From Bacteroides sp. (GTDB taxonomy: Bacteria; Bacteroidota; Bacteroidia; Bacteroidales; Muribaculaceae), in NCBI GenBank assembly GCA_023665145.1, contig JAMPEM010000006.1, positions 36,065 to 100,064 of the forward strand: DNA of 64,000 nt. Direction: 5' to 3'. The first letter of the stretch is position 1. Each line of letters starts with the position of its first letter. A program made the position numbers and the translations under genes. Shown here piece by piece: positions 56,956 through 64,000 of the stretch. The notes under the pieces are model-generated. The model made no database searches, had not been told where the DNA came from, and was given only the letters and a program-made list of their open reading frames with translations.

Positions 56956-59900
56956 ATGAACGAATATAAACACACACAAGAGCCGGAATCGATAACCGGC
57001 GGCATCGGTAAGGCGGAGAAGCACAATAAGCATCCGGGCAGGAGGATTGCTTTTTATGTCGCTATGTGTGTGTGCGCAGCGATTATTCTATGCAGTGTAT
57101 CAATCACGATTTTGACATTATGGCTCACACCACAGCGTCTCTCGTCAATCGTTTGCAAAGAAGCGGAGAAATATCTTGATGCCGGGATATCTGCAGGGGA
57201 TATACGATTCACCTTCTGGAGCACATTCCCACACCTTCGCATTGAGGTAGATTCGATCAACATAGTCTCAAACATACTGAAAAACATCACACCGGAGCAG
57301 AGAAAGACTCTTCCGGAAAATTCCGATTTTCTTGCCTCGGCCGGTTCGCTGAAGGGGGGACTCAATATCCTTAGTTTGCTGCATGGAGAGATAAACCTCT
57401 CAGACGTTACCCTTGACAGTTTGCGTATAAATTGCATAGCACTCAATGATTCAATTGCCAATTATGAGATAATCAAGATCCGGAATAAAACCCCTGTGTC
57501 GGTGCCGCGTTGCACGGCAAAATCCGTAACGTTGACACACCCACAGTTGCTGTCATACTATTCGGCAGCAACAGACACACACGCGCAACTCACTTTTTCA
57601 AATGCCGGATTGAAGCGAATCAATAAAAAAGAGAATCAGTATAAGGCAATTTTCAAAGGCGATTTCTCTTTTAAATCAGGGAATTTGGAGGTGTTGCACA
57701 ATTTTCCATTCATTCTGAATGGGGGAGTAAAATTGTCTTTCAAACCATTCCGGCTCTCTTTCAGTAATTATACCATCAATTTGGGGAATACTCATGGGAA
57801 GATGAGTCTTAATCTTGATTTGGAGAACCATATCGGGGTTAATGATTTCACCTATACATTATCATCGGTTAATCTTATGCGTCTGGCACAATATATGCCT
57901 GCAAGATATATTCCTCTACTTAACCGTATAAAAGCGGACATTTCAGTTGATATGAAGGCGACGCTTCTTAAGCCTTATAAATATTCACCATCTTCGTTGC
58001 CGAGTATTGGTGTGGATATTTCCGTACCTGTCGGGTCAGTGACTTATTCCATTTCAGATGGGAATAATTATGAGATAGATAATATAGATATGGATTGCGC
58101 ACTGATATTTGACGGTGACAATCCGGATAAATCATATTTCGACATCCGCAATTTCTCACTCAAGGGATTGGGTGCTTCCTTACAATTATCCGGGAGGGTG
58201 ACACATCTTGGAGAAAAACCGATTGCGGAAATGAACCTTACCGGTGAAGCTGATATTTCTAAAATGTCGGGAATTATTACGGAAATTCAACCTCTTAGAG
58301 CATCGGGGAACGCATCAATTGATACTCATTTTAAATTCTTGATTAACAACACATCCGTTCCTACGGTTGATGGTATAACATTGGCCGGGAATATCACCTT
58401 GAGCGATTATTCTCTCAATTCAGCCTTATCTCCGTTAAAAATATCCGGAGATAGACTTAAGCTCAAATTCCGTTCCTCTGCCGAGAATTTGAATGTTTTG
58501 AGCATAAAGGGAACGAAAATAGACCTTATGGCAGATATTTCCAACTTAAATTATCATGACTCTGATGTGGATGCAGTCGGCAGAAAAATGAATATCAAGG
58601 CCTCTTACTATGACAAGAACACCTCGTCATTTTCACCCTTAAATGCGACGATTAAGGCTCAAACCCTCGCTGTCACATCAAAAAAGGACACGCTGAATAT
58701 TAAGGCCACTGATGCCAACATAGATGGTGTCGTGCAATCATATCCCAAGGGCATAGGCACAAGCCTGAAATTCGTCGCCAAAAGCTTTACCTTTTTCACA
58801 CCGCAAATAGATTTTAATATCAACGGGATGAAATCGCAATTATCCTTACGGCCGTCTAATAAAATTTATGATTCCGGAACAAAGCGAATTATGATGCATT
58901 CAGACTCAGCTTTCCTTGCTTCGATGCCTCATACTCCCGACTATATCAAAGTGACAGCTCCGGTGAAGATGAAAAAATTTTTCAATACTCATGACTTTAA
59001 TGTGAGATTGATGGCAAATTCGGGGAATTTTCATTCTGAAGCTTATCCGGCACATAATACGGTGCATAACCTTGACATCGCTTTGAGCAATGACAGATTG
59101 GATTTGAGGTCACTTCGTCTTAAATCAAATTCTACTGTGATGTCGCTCAAATGTCGCCTTGACAATTTGCAAGCCCTTATTTGCGATTCAGATCCGGTGA
59201 AAATTCCGTTCAACCTGCGTTTAGCGCTCGACACCGTAAACATTAATGAGATAGCATATCATTACGAAGAAGGATTGCGTCGCACACAGATGAGAGAATA
59301 TTATATCCCCCGTCCTCACGAAGAGTTTGACCACCGTCAAAGCGATTCAGCCACCCTACTTGTGCCTCGCAATCTCATAGGACATATTGACATTACCGCA
59401 GATGAGACAGTGTATACGAATCTTCATCTTTATGACATTATAGCCGATATAGATATACGCCAGGGAGATGCATTTATAAATAAACTTGGTATAGGCTCGG
59501 ATTTCGGAAAGGTTAACCTTGCTCTCAATTATTTATCCTCCTCGGTGGAGAATATGCACGTTACGGCAGATGTTGATGTAGAGAAGATAAATGTGGTGCG
59601 TTTCTTTGACAATTTCCACGCGTTGCTTATGATGATGCCTCAAATGAAAAACCTCTCAGGAAATATCTCTGCTCACCTGGATGGTTATGTGCCGATGTTC
59701 CCAACGATGTTTGTAAATTCCCCCGGCATGAACGTAACAGCCTATGTTGAAGGTAGCTCGCTCAAAGTACACCAAAGTCCGTTTATCAGAAAAATCACCA
59801 AGATGCTCCTGATAGGAAATGACGATGATTTAAAAATCGACAATATGAATATCCGGGCGGAGGTAAATAAAAATATGATTTTCCTTTACCCCTTTGATTT

Positions 59901-60204
59901 CGTCTTTGATCGTTACTCACTCACCATGGCAGGACTTAACAATTTCAACGGAAATCTGTATTATCATATTGGAGTCAAAAAATCACCGCTACATTTACCA
60001 TTCGGAATTAATATTAAAGGTGATTACGACCATCCGGAACTTCGTTTCGGCGGTTCTCAATATAAGGTGCAAAACGCTTGGAGAGTGACCGAAAATATTC
60101 AAGGTGAATATCGCTTCAATATCACACGAGAACTGCGTTACTTCGTAAAAATATTTGTACATAAAGCAGCTCAGGCTGCACTTGATCCCAATCTTTCATT
60201 ATAA
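56956..60204 (+). CDS. AsmA-family envelope protein
   Basis: 1082 residues. One N-terminal membrane segment (about 30-55) after a hydrophilic start, then a very long periplasmic beta-rich region beginning LTPQRLSSIVCKEAEKYLD and DIRFTFWSTFPHLRIEVDSINI, the AsmA_N signature. Later parts (about 880-1060) match the AsmA C-terminal region (MMPQMKNLSGNISAHLDGY). AsmA-like proteins are bridge-like lipid-transfer candidates between the inner and outer membranes. No close operon partner is seen. Confidence 0.85.
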   Translation: MNEYKHTQEPESITGGIGKAEKHNKHPGRRIAFYVAMCVCAAIILCSVSITILTLWLTPQRLSSIVCKEAEKYLDAGISAGDIRFTFWSTFPHLRIEVDSINIVSNILKNITPEQRKTLPENSDFLASAGSLKGGLNILSLLHGEINLSDVTLDSLRINCIALNDSIANYEIIKIRNKTPVSVPRCTAKSVTLTHPQLLSYYSAATDTHAQLTFSNAGLKRINKKENQYKAIFKGDFSFKSGNLEVLHNFPFILNGGVKLSFKPFRLSFSNYTINLGNTHGKMSLNLDLENHIGVNDFTYTLSSVNLMRLAQYMPARYIPLLNRIKADISVDMKATLLKPYKYSPSSLPSIGVDISVPVGSVTYSISDGNNYEIDNIDMDCALIFDGDNPDKSYFDIRNFSLKGLGASLQLSGRVTHLGEKPIAEMNLTGEADISKMSGIITEIQPLRASGNASIDTHFKFLINNTSVPTVDGITLAGNITLSDYSLNSALSPLKISGDRLKLKFRSSAENLNVLSIKGTKIDLMADISNLNYHDSDVDAVGRKMNIKASYYDKNTSSFSPLNATIKAQTLAVTSKKDTLNIKATDANIDGVVQSYPKGIGTSLKFVAKSFTFFTPQIDFNINGMKSQLSLRPSNKIYDSGTKRIMMHSDSAFLASMPHTPDYIKVTAPVKMKKFFNTHDFNVRLMANSGNFHSEAYPAHNTVHNLDIALSNDRLDLRSLRLKSNSTVMSLKCRLDNLQALICDSDPVKIPFNLRLALDTVNINEIAYHYEEGLRRTQMREYYIPRPHEEFDHRQSDSATLLVPRNLIGHIDITADETVYTNLHLYDIIADIDIRQGDAFINKLGIGSDFGKVNLALNYLSSSVENMHVTADVDVEKINVVRFFDNFHALLMMMPQMKNLSGNISAHLDGYVPMFPTMFVNSPGMNVTAYVEGSSLKVHQSPFIRKITKMLLIGNDDDLKIDNMNIRAEVNKNMIFLYPFDFVFDRYSLTMAGLNNFNGNLYYHIGVKKSPLHLPFGINIKGDYDHPELRFGGSQYKVQNAWRVTENIQGEYRFNITRELRYFVKIFVHKAAQAALDPNLSL

Positions 60205-60267
60205 GAGCCGGATTCATATTATTTGTGTGAAGATTTTGACAGACATTGGATGAACTGCCAATATGGG

Positions 60268-60299
60268 ATTGTCCCTGTCGATTTTTTTTTGTACCTTTG
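60268..60299 (+). promoter_or_regulatory. Promoter of HAD-aroB, almost abutting the start codon
   Basis: ATTG (60268-60271), 20 nt, TACCTTTG (60292-60299). The ATG at 60306 is only seven bases beyond the -7 box. Confidence 0.68.
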
Positions 60300-60305
60300 T
60301 TCTAT

Positions 60306-61049
60306 ATGAAGCAATCATTCATCACTGCACTTAGGGAATGGCGTAATCGCAATCATTACCCCACTTCTCATCTTTTGACGGCTCTTATAGATATGGATGG
60401 TGTCCTTTATGACTCCATGAAATACCATACATTAGCATGGCAAAAAATGATGGAAGAACTTGGGATTCCCTCCACAAGAGATGAGTTTTACACCTATGAA
60501 GGGATGACGGGGACTGCCACAATCAACCTTTTATTGGAACGTGCCGGACTGCCGCCTGTATCCGAAGATAGAGCTAGGGAAATTTACGCCATCAAGAAAA
60601 AATACTTTTTAGAATTAGGTCATAAAGAACCCATGCCGGGTGCTGACCTCATGCTTAAAGTATTAATGGACAACAACATCAATAGGGTACTTGTCACCGG
60701 CTCGGCTCAATCCACTCTGATAGATGCACTTGCGGAAGATTACCCCGGGGCTTTCTCATCCGAATTGAAAGTTACGGCTCTTGACGTCAAACATGGGAAG
60801 CCGAACCCCGAACCTTACCTTATGGGACTTAGGAAATCCAAAACAAGTTCACACCAAGCTATTGTAATAGAAAATGCACCGCTCGGCGTCAAAGCGGGGG
60901 TTGCCTCCGGATGCTTCACAATAGCTGTAACCACCGGTCCCATCAAGAAAACGAGTTTCGAGGATGCCGGTGCCGACCTTATCTTCACATCAATGCCCGA
61001 GTTTGCCAATTATTTACCATTATTAATCACCTGTTTCAATGACGAATAA
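60306..61049 (+). CDS. HAD-superfamily hydrolase (beta-phosphoglucomutase-like)
   Basis: 247 residues from ATG 60306. Motif I is ALIDMDGVLYDSM (nucleophile and acid/base Asp), the cap follows (about 40-105), motif II is RVLVTGSAQS, motif III Lys in VKHGKPNPEPYL and motif IV is IVIENAPLGVKAG. These are typical of subfamily I sugar-phosphate phosphatases/phosphomutases; the substrate is unknown. It overlaps aroB by 11 bp. The N-terminal 35 residues before motif I are longer than usual. Confidence 0.9.
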   Translation: MKQSFITALREWRNRNHYPTSHLLTALIDMDGVLYDSMKYHTLAWQKMMEELGIPSTRDEFYTYEGMTGTATINLLLERAGLPPVSEDRAREIYAIKKKYFLELGHKEPMPGADLMLKVLMDNNINRVLVTGSAQSTLIDALAEDYPGAFSSELKVTALDVKHGKPNPEPYLMGLRKSKTSSHQAIVIENAPLGVKAGVASGCFTIAVTTGPIKKTSFEDAGADLIFTSMPEFANYLPLLITCFNDE

Positions 61050-62139
61050 CGTCCTTTTTACCACCGACACGCCATCTGCATTATCTCAATATATATCGAC
61101 TCACAATGTAGCCCCGATTCTTTATCTTACCGATTCCAACGTAATGAAATGTTGCGCTGCACTATTTCCGGATTCATCTCCGGAAAAGATTGTCGCAATT
61201 GAGCCGGGAGAGGAATCGAAAAATATCAATACTGTGACAGCGGTATGGAACAGGCTTGATTCTGCCGGGGCCGCTCGAAGCAATGCTCTTATAAACATTG
61301 GGGGAGGCATGGTAACTGATTTGGGAGGATTTGCCGCATCGACCTTCAAACGAGGAATTAAATTTATTAATGTGGCTACGAGTCTGCTCGCTGCCGTAGA
61401 CGCATCCACAGGAGGAAAAACCGGTATCAACTTTAATGGTGTAAAGAATCTCATAGGGGCATTTGCATGGCCCGAAATCACAGTCATAGCACTTGATGCA
61501 CTTGTCACCCTCCCCACTATTGAATGGCTCTCCGGTTATGGAGAGATGCTCAAATGCGGATTTATTGGCTCAGCAGATATGCTTAATACCCTTATTCGTC
61601 CTGATATCCTTGAAAACATAGTTGAATCGGAATCAGCACAACAACGGATGAGAGCTGCAAAAAGTCTTTCGCCATGGATTAAAGAATGTGTGAGAATAAA
61701 AGTCACTACAGTGGAGGCAGACCCCAAAGAATCCGGATTACGAAAGACACTCAATTTCGGACATACCATCGGACATGCTTTTGAATCATTCTCCATTAAA
61801 TCCCACGCCCCGGGCAGTGAAATAGTCCCACATGGCATAGCTGTGGCATACGGCATCCTTACCGAACTTATACTCAGCCATTTAAAACTCAACCTTGATT
61901 CATCCGTCATAGAAAGATATTCAACCCTGCTACGTAATTATTTCCCGAAGTTTTATTTCAATTGTGAGGATTATGACTATTTAATAGACAAGATGAAAAA
62001 GGACAAGAAAAATCCCGATTCAGCACATATAGTCTTCACACTTCTCTCTAAAGTCGGGGCTCCGCATATTGACTGCACAGCTTCCATAGAAGAGATACGC
62101 AACGCATTGGATATCACACGTGATTATCTTAAAATCTAA
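61039..62139 (+). CDS. aroB: 3-dehydroquinate synthase
   Basis: Second step of the shikimate pathway, turning DAHP into 3-dehydroquinate with NAD+ and a metal. The 366 residues contain IEPGEESKNINTV, NIGGGMVTDLGGFAASTFKRG (NAD site, about 88-108), TSLLAAVDASTGGKTGIN, KNLIGAF, GYGEMLKCGFIG and the metal ligands in RKTLNFGHTIGHAFE. Normal length. Overlap of 11 bp with the HAD gene implies coupling. Confidence 0.95.
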   Translation: MTNNVLFTTDTPSALSQYISTHNVAPILYLTDSNVMKCCAALFPDSSPEKIVAIEPGEESKNINTVTAVWNRLDSAGAARSNALINIGGGMVTDLGGFAASTFKRGIKFINVATSLLAAVDASTGGKTGINFNGVKNLIGAFAWPEITVIALDALVTLPTIEWLSGYGEMLKCGFIGSADMLNTLIRPDILENIVESESAQQRMRAAKSLSPWIKECVRIKVTTVEADPKESGLRKTLNFGHTIGHAFESFSIKSHAPGSEIVPHGIAVAYGILTELILSHLKLNLDSSVIERYSTLLRNYFPKFYFNCEDYDYLIDKMKKDKKNPDSAHIVFTLLSKVGAPHIDCTASIEEIRNALDITRDYLKI

Positions 62140-62153
62140 GAGGTCGTTTAATA
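62137..62153 (+). repeat. 3'-end motif, copy 2
   Basis: TAAGAGGTCGTTTAATA, beginning at the aroB stop codon. Confidence 0.5.
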
Positions 62154-62214
62154 ATCTGAAAAAATTTTTTCAAAAAAAAACGTACTTCTATGAACCTTTC
62201 ATATATTGCAAACG

Positions 62215-62484
62215 TTTACATTACAGAAAAACGAATTCGACAAGAGAGTCGAAAAAGGGTTAAAGAAAAATCTTGCCTCCGGGCAATGAATAAATAACAC
62301 ACACTGAGCGAGCATTTCACTCACTCTATTTAAAGATATTACTTAATCTTCGGTTTGTTCGAATGAATACCAATCTTCGAAGTATAACCGGAAACTATGA
62401 AAGACACATACTGTAAGCGTTCTGAAAAAGTTGTTATTGTTGTTTTAATTGGAAAAGGGTCGATTTGATATCGACCTTTTTTTT
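62215..62484 (+). ncRNA. Candidate structured RNA or long aroB 3' UTR
   Basis: Stems TTCGAC/GTCGAA (62236-62253) and TTGCC/GGCAA (62273-62286) are followed by an intrinsic terminator GGTCGAT, TTGAT, ATCGACC and seven T (62459-62484). No consensus promoter was found; TATATTGC at 62202-62209, overlapping the LacI-type site, is a weak candidate. It may simply be the end of the aroB transcript. Confidence 0.35.
62459..62484 (+). terminator. Intrinsic terminator in the aroB-lacI gap
   Basis: 7-bp stem GGTCGAT/ATCGACC, 5-nt loop, seven T. Confidence 0.8.
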
Positions 62485-62547
62485 ATCGCAATATTAGAGG
62501 TTGTCCCATTGATAACAAATACAATCAGACAAGCACTAATGCAACGA

Positions 62548-62577
62548 AAGCTCTATCGTCTCCCGACGTTAGAGCTT
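62548..62577. other. Isolated hairpin
   Basis: AAGCTCTA and TAGAGCTT enclose CGTC-TCCC-GACG with one T-T mismatch on the way; 12 pairs in total. No T run, role unknown. Confidence 0.45.
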
Positions 62578-62766
62578 CTGTCATTTCCGACTGACTTAAT
62601 CAGTTCAAAAATAATACACCTAATTATCCTTTTTATTTACCTACATGGTCAAGGTACGCTAATCAAAACGCGCACCATGACTTCGGATTTATTTCTTCTT
62701 CTACAAAATTAATATCTGCCCTATCCATTTCCAAATATTTAATAAAAATTTTACATTTTTTATGCT

Positions 62767-62835
62767 TTAAAACGTTTTAAATGTAACGAAAACGTTTGCA
62801 ACTCTTGCATTTACTATTTTTTTATATTATCTTTG
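62767..62835 (+). promoter_or_regulatory. lacI promoter with two LacI-type operators
   Basis: TTAAAACGTTTTAA (62767-62780, perfect palindrome) and GAAAACGTTTGC (62788-62799) lie just upstream of the promoter CTTG 62804-62807, 20 nt, TATCTTTG 62828-62835. The central AACGTT is the half-site pair typical of LacI/GalR regulators; autoregulation is inferred. A third site GCAAACGTTTAC is at 62208-62219. Confidence 0.65.
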
Positions 62836-62907
62836 CGCCATCAAAGGAGCGATTAACCCTTGGGTAATTATCTTCTTTAAAAATATTGCCTTTTGACACT
62901 CTTTTTT

Positions 62908-63930
62908 ATGCGACGAATCACAATCAAAGACCTGGCCAAAGACCTGAGTCTCTCCCTCTCCACAGTATCAAGAGGACTGGCAGGCGACAAATCTATTAGC
63001 GAATCAACACGAAATAGAATATCTGAAGCCGCGACTCGACTCGGATATCGACGTAATCTTCATGCAGCACACCTTCGTTCCGGACGTTCCGGATTAATTG
63101 GAGTCATCGTTAACGAACTCAACTCTACAGCCGCGGCTAATCTTATCGTCGGCATACACGATGCTCTTGACAACTCTAACACCAATATCATTATTGCAAG
63201 CTCAGATAACGACCCTGCTCGCGAACTCTCCAATCTACACATGTTTGCAAATTCAATGGTTGACGGTCTTATCGTCCTTCTTTGCGATAACAGCACAAAC
63301 CTCCCGGATTTTCAAAAAGTAATTTCCGATGGTCTCCCCACTGTATTCTGCGATTACGAAACTGACCGGAATGATTCAGCTGCCACAGTCACTTCAAATC
63401 ATCACACCAAAGCATTCTTCCTCACTGAGCACCTCGTGAAATCCGGCCACAGAAGAATTGTGCATATCACTGCAAATTCAATCCTTCCCAAATACCCCAT
63501 TATACTCGATGCTTATAGGCAAGCTCTTGAGAAATATGATATCCCCTATGACAATAACCTCGTTATCAAGGCCGATATCAATTTTGAAGGTGGGAAAAAA
63601 GCTGTCGATTCTCTGCTCGATCGCAACATACAATTTGATGCTATCTTTGCATCACACGATTCAATTGCTATCGGGGCAATGAGTCGTTTGAGAGAACATG
63701 GAATTAATATCCCCGAAAGGGTTGCAATGGCCGGATATTCAGGCTCAGACTTCGCTATGGTGACTTATCCCCCCTTAACCACTGTTGAAATGCCTTTCAA
63801 AGAGATGGGGAAAGAGGCCGCCGGAATGTTATTGAACATATTTGAAAATCCCTGCGAAAAACCATCGCAAGTTATTGTCAACGGCAATCTCCTGATAAGG
63901 GAATCATCCCTTGCCATGTACACCGCCTGA
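62908..63930 (+). CDS. LacI/GalR-family transcriptional regulator
   Basis: 340 residues from ATG 62908. N-terminal LacI helix-turn-helix (RRITIKDLAKDLSLSLSTVSRGL, about 2-24, with hinge RLGYRRNLHAAHLRSG), then a periplasmic-binding-protein-like sensor domain (about 60-335; GLIGVIVNELNS, FASHDSIAIGAMSRLREHG, PPLTTVEMPFKEMG). These usually respond to a sugar or sugar phosphate. No transporter or catabolic gene lies in the window next to it; its targets may follow beyond the right edge. Confidence 0.92.
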   Translation: MRRITIKDLAKDLSLSLSTVSRGLAGDKSISESTRNRISEAATRLGYRRNLHAAHLRSGRSGLIGVIVNELNSTAAANLIVGIHDALDNSNTNIIIASSDNDPARELSNLHMFANSMVDGLIVLLCDNSTNLPDFQKVISDGLPTVFCDYETDRNDSAATVTSNHHTKAFFLTEHLVKSGHRRIVHITANSILPKYPIILDAYRQALEKYDIPYDNNLVIKADINFEGGKKAVDSLLDRNIQFDAIFASHDSIAIGAMSRLREHGINIPERVAMAGYSGSDFAMVTYPPLTTVEMPFKEMGKEAAGMLLNIFENPCEKPSQVIVNGNLLIRESSLAMYTA

Positions 63931-63945
63931 GACACAATCTTATAG

Positions 63946-63962
63946 TAAGAGGTTGTTTAATA
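63946..63962 (+). repeat. 3'-end motif, copy 3
   Basis: TAAGAGGTTGTTTAATA, 15 bp after the lacI stop; the sequence after it (TAAAACTTAAAATGATTC) also resembles what follows copy 1 and runs off the window. Confidence 0.45.
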
Positions 63963-64000
63963 ATAAAACTTAAAATGATTCGTTCATAAAATAGTTAAAT

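Larger units (their letters stand above)
62140..62907 (+). other. Long intergenic region between aroB and lacI
   Basis: No convincing ORF. It contains a palindrome TGAAAAAATTTTTTCA (62157-62172), a LacI-type site at 62208-62219, hairpins at 62236-62253 and 62273-62286, an intrinsic terminator at 62459-62484, an isolated hairpin at 62548-62577 and the lacI promoter and operators at 62767-62835. Confidence 0.8.

Noticed and set aside
62449-62712. An 87-residue plus-strand ORF in the aroB-lacI gap
   Set aside because: It reads straight through the intrinsic terminator at 62459-62484 and an isolated hairpin, has no recognisable composition and lacks a promoter.

Overview
The window looks like core chromosome of a Bacteroidales bacterium, most likely a gut Muribaculaceae or close relative. 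The evidence is of three kinds. Promoters have the Bacteroidetes form TTTG, about 20 nt, then TAnnTTTG, found upstream of about twenty genes. SecD and SecF are fused. Several families typical of the phylum are present: GSCFA, DUF4105, DUF5715, a PorE-like lipoprotein and a type IX secretion (T9SS) C-terminal domain. No transposase, integrase, CRISPR array or phage gene was seen, so the window is mainly housekeeping DNA.

Layout. 0.0-0.36 kb: a truncated minus-strand gene. 0.56-5.4 kb: a plus-strand envelope/cofactor cluster (FtsB-like, membrane protein, coaX, outer-membrane protein, lptC, CNNM/CBS protein). 5.6-11 kb: ECF sigma factor, LRR protein, flippase-like membrane protein, acidic membrane protein, Ig-like lipoprotein. 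11.2-14.1 kb: secDF. 14.3-16.0 kb: unknown secreted protein, DUF486 protein, beta-carbonic anhydrase. 16.3-20.2 kb: sdhCAB. 20.3-24.6 kb: birA-tsaE on minus, then a secreted beta-propeller, a small protein and a flavodoxin-ferredoxin protein, tRNA-Arg(UCU) and a small membrane protein. 24.6-36.4 kb, minus: DUF2461, a PNGase F-type glycosidase with a T9SS signal, secA, a PafA-like protein, DUF4105, asnS, rluB. 36.9-49.0 kb, minus: trmH-like, metG, M15 peptidase, YARHG protein, nudC, folK, licD, a glycosyltransferase, infB, nusA, rimP. 49.5-50.7 kb: hpt and adk. 50.7-53.7 kb, minus: GSCFA and PorE-like. 53.9-63.9 kb, plus: sufE, POT transporter, DUF5715, AsmA, HAD phosphatase, aroB, a LacI regulator.

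Most striking structure. A segment of about 119 bp occurs twice in inverted orientation (36745-36863 and 49142-49260) with two differences. Each copy carries a TACCTTTG promoter box and a Rho-independent terminator around an identical body of roughly 69 nt. These look like twin small-RNA genes. They bracket exactly the eleven-gene minus-strand block from rimP to trmH, and one copy points into rimP-nusA-infB. A second non-coding region (62140-62907) holds several hairpins, an intrinsic terminator and three LacI-type palindromes next to the lacI gene.

Working together: SecA, SecDF and a PorE-like T9SS lipoprotein serve export. The PNGase F homologue encoded immediately after secA carries a T9SS sorting domain and is a plausible surface or secreted cargo acting on N-glycoproteins. 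sdhCAB would be the fumarate reductase/succinate dehydrogenase of anaerobic respiration, with an unusual long tail on the membrane subunit.
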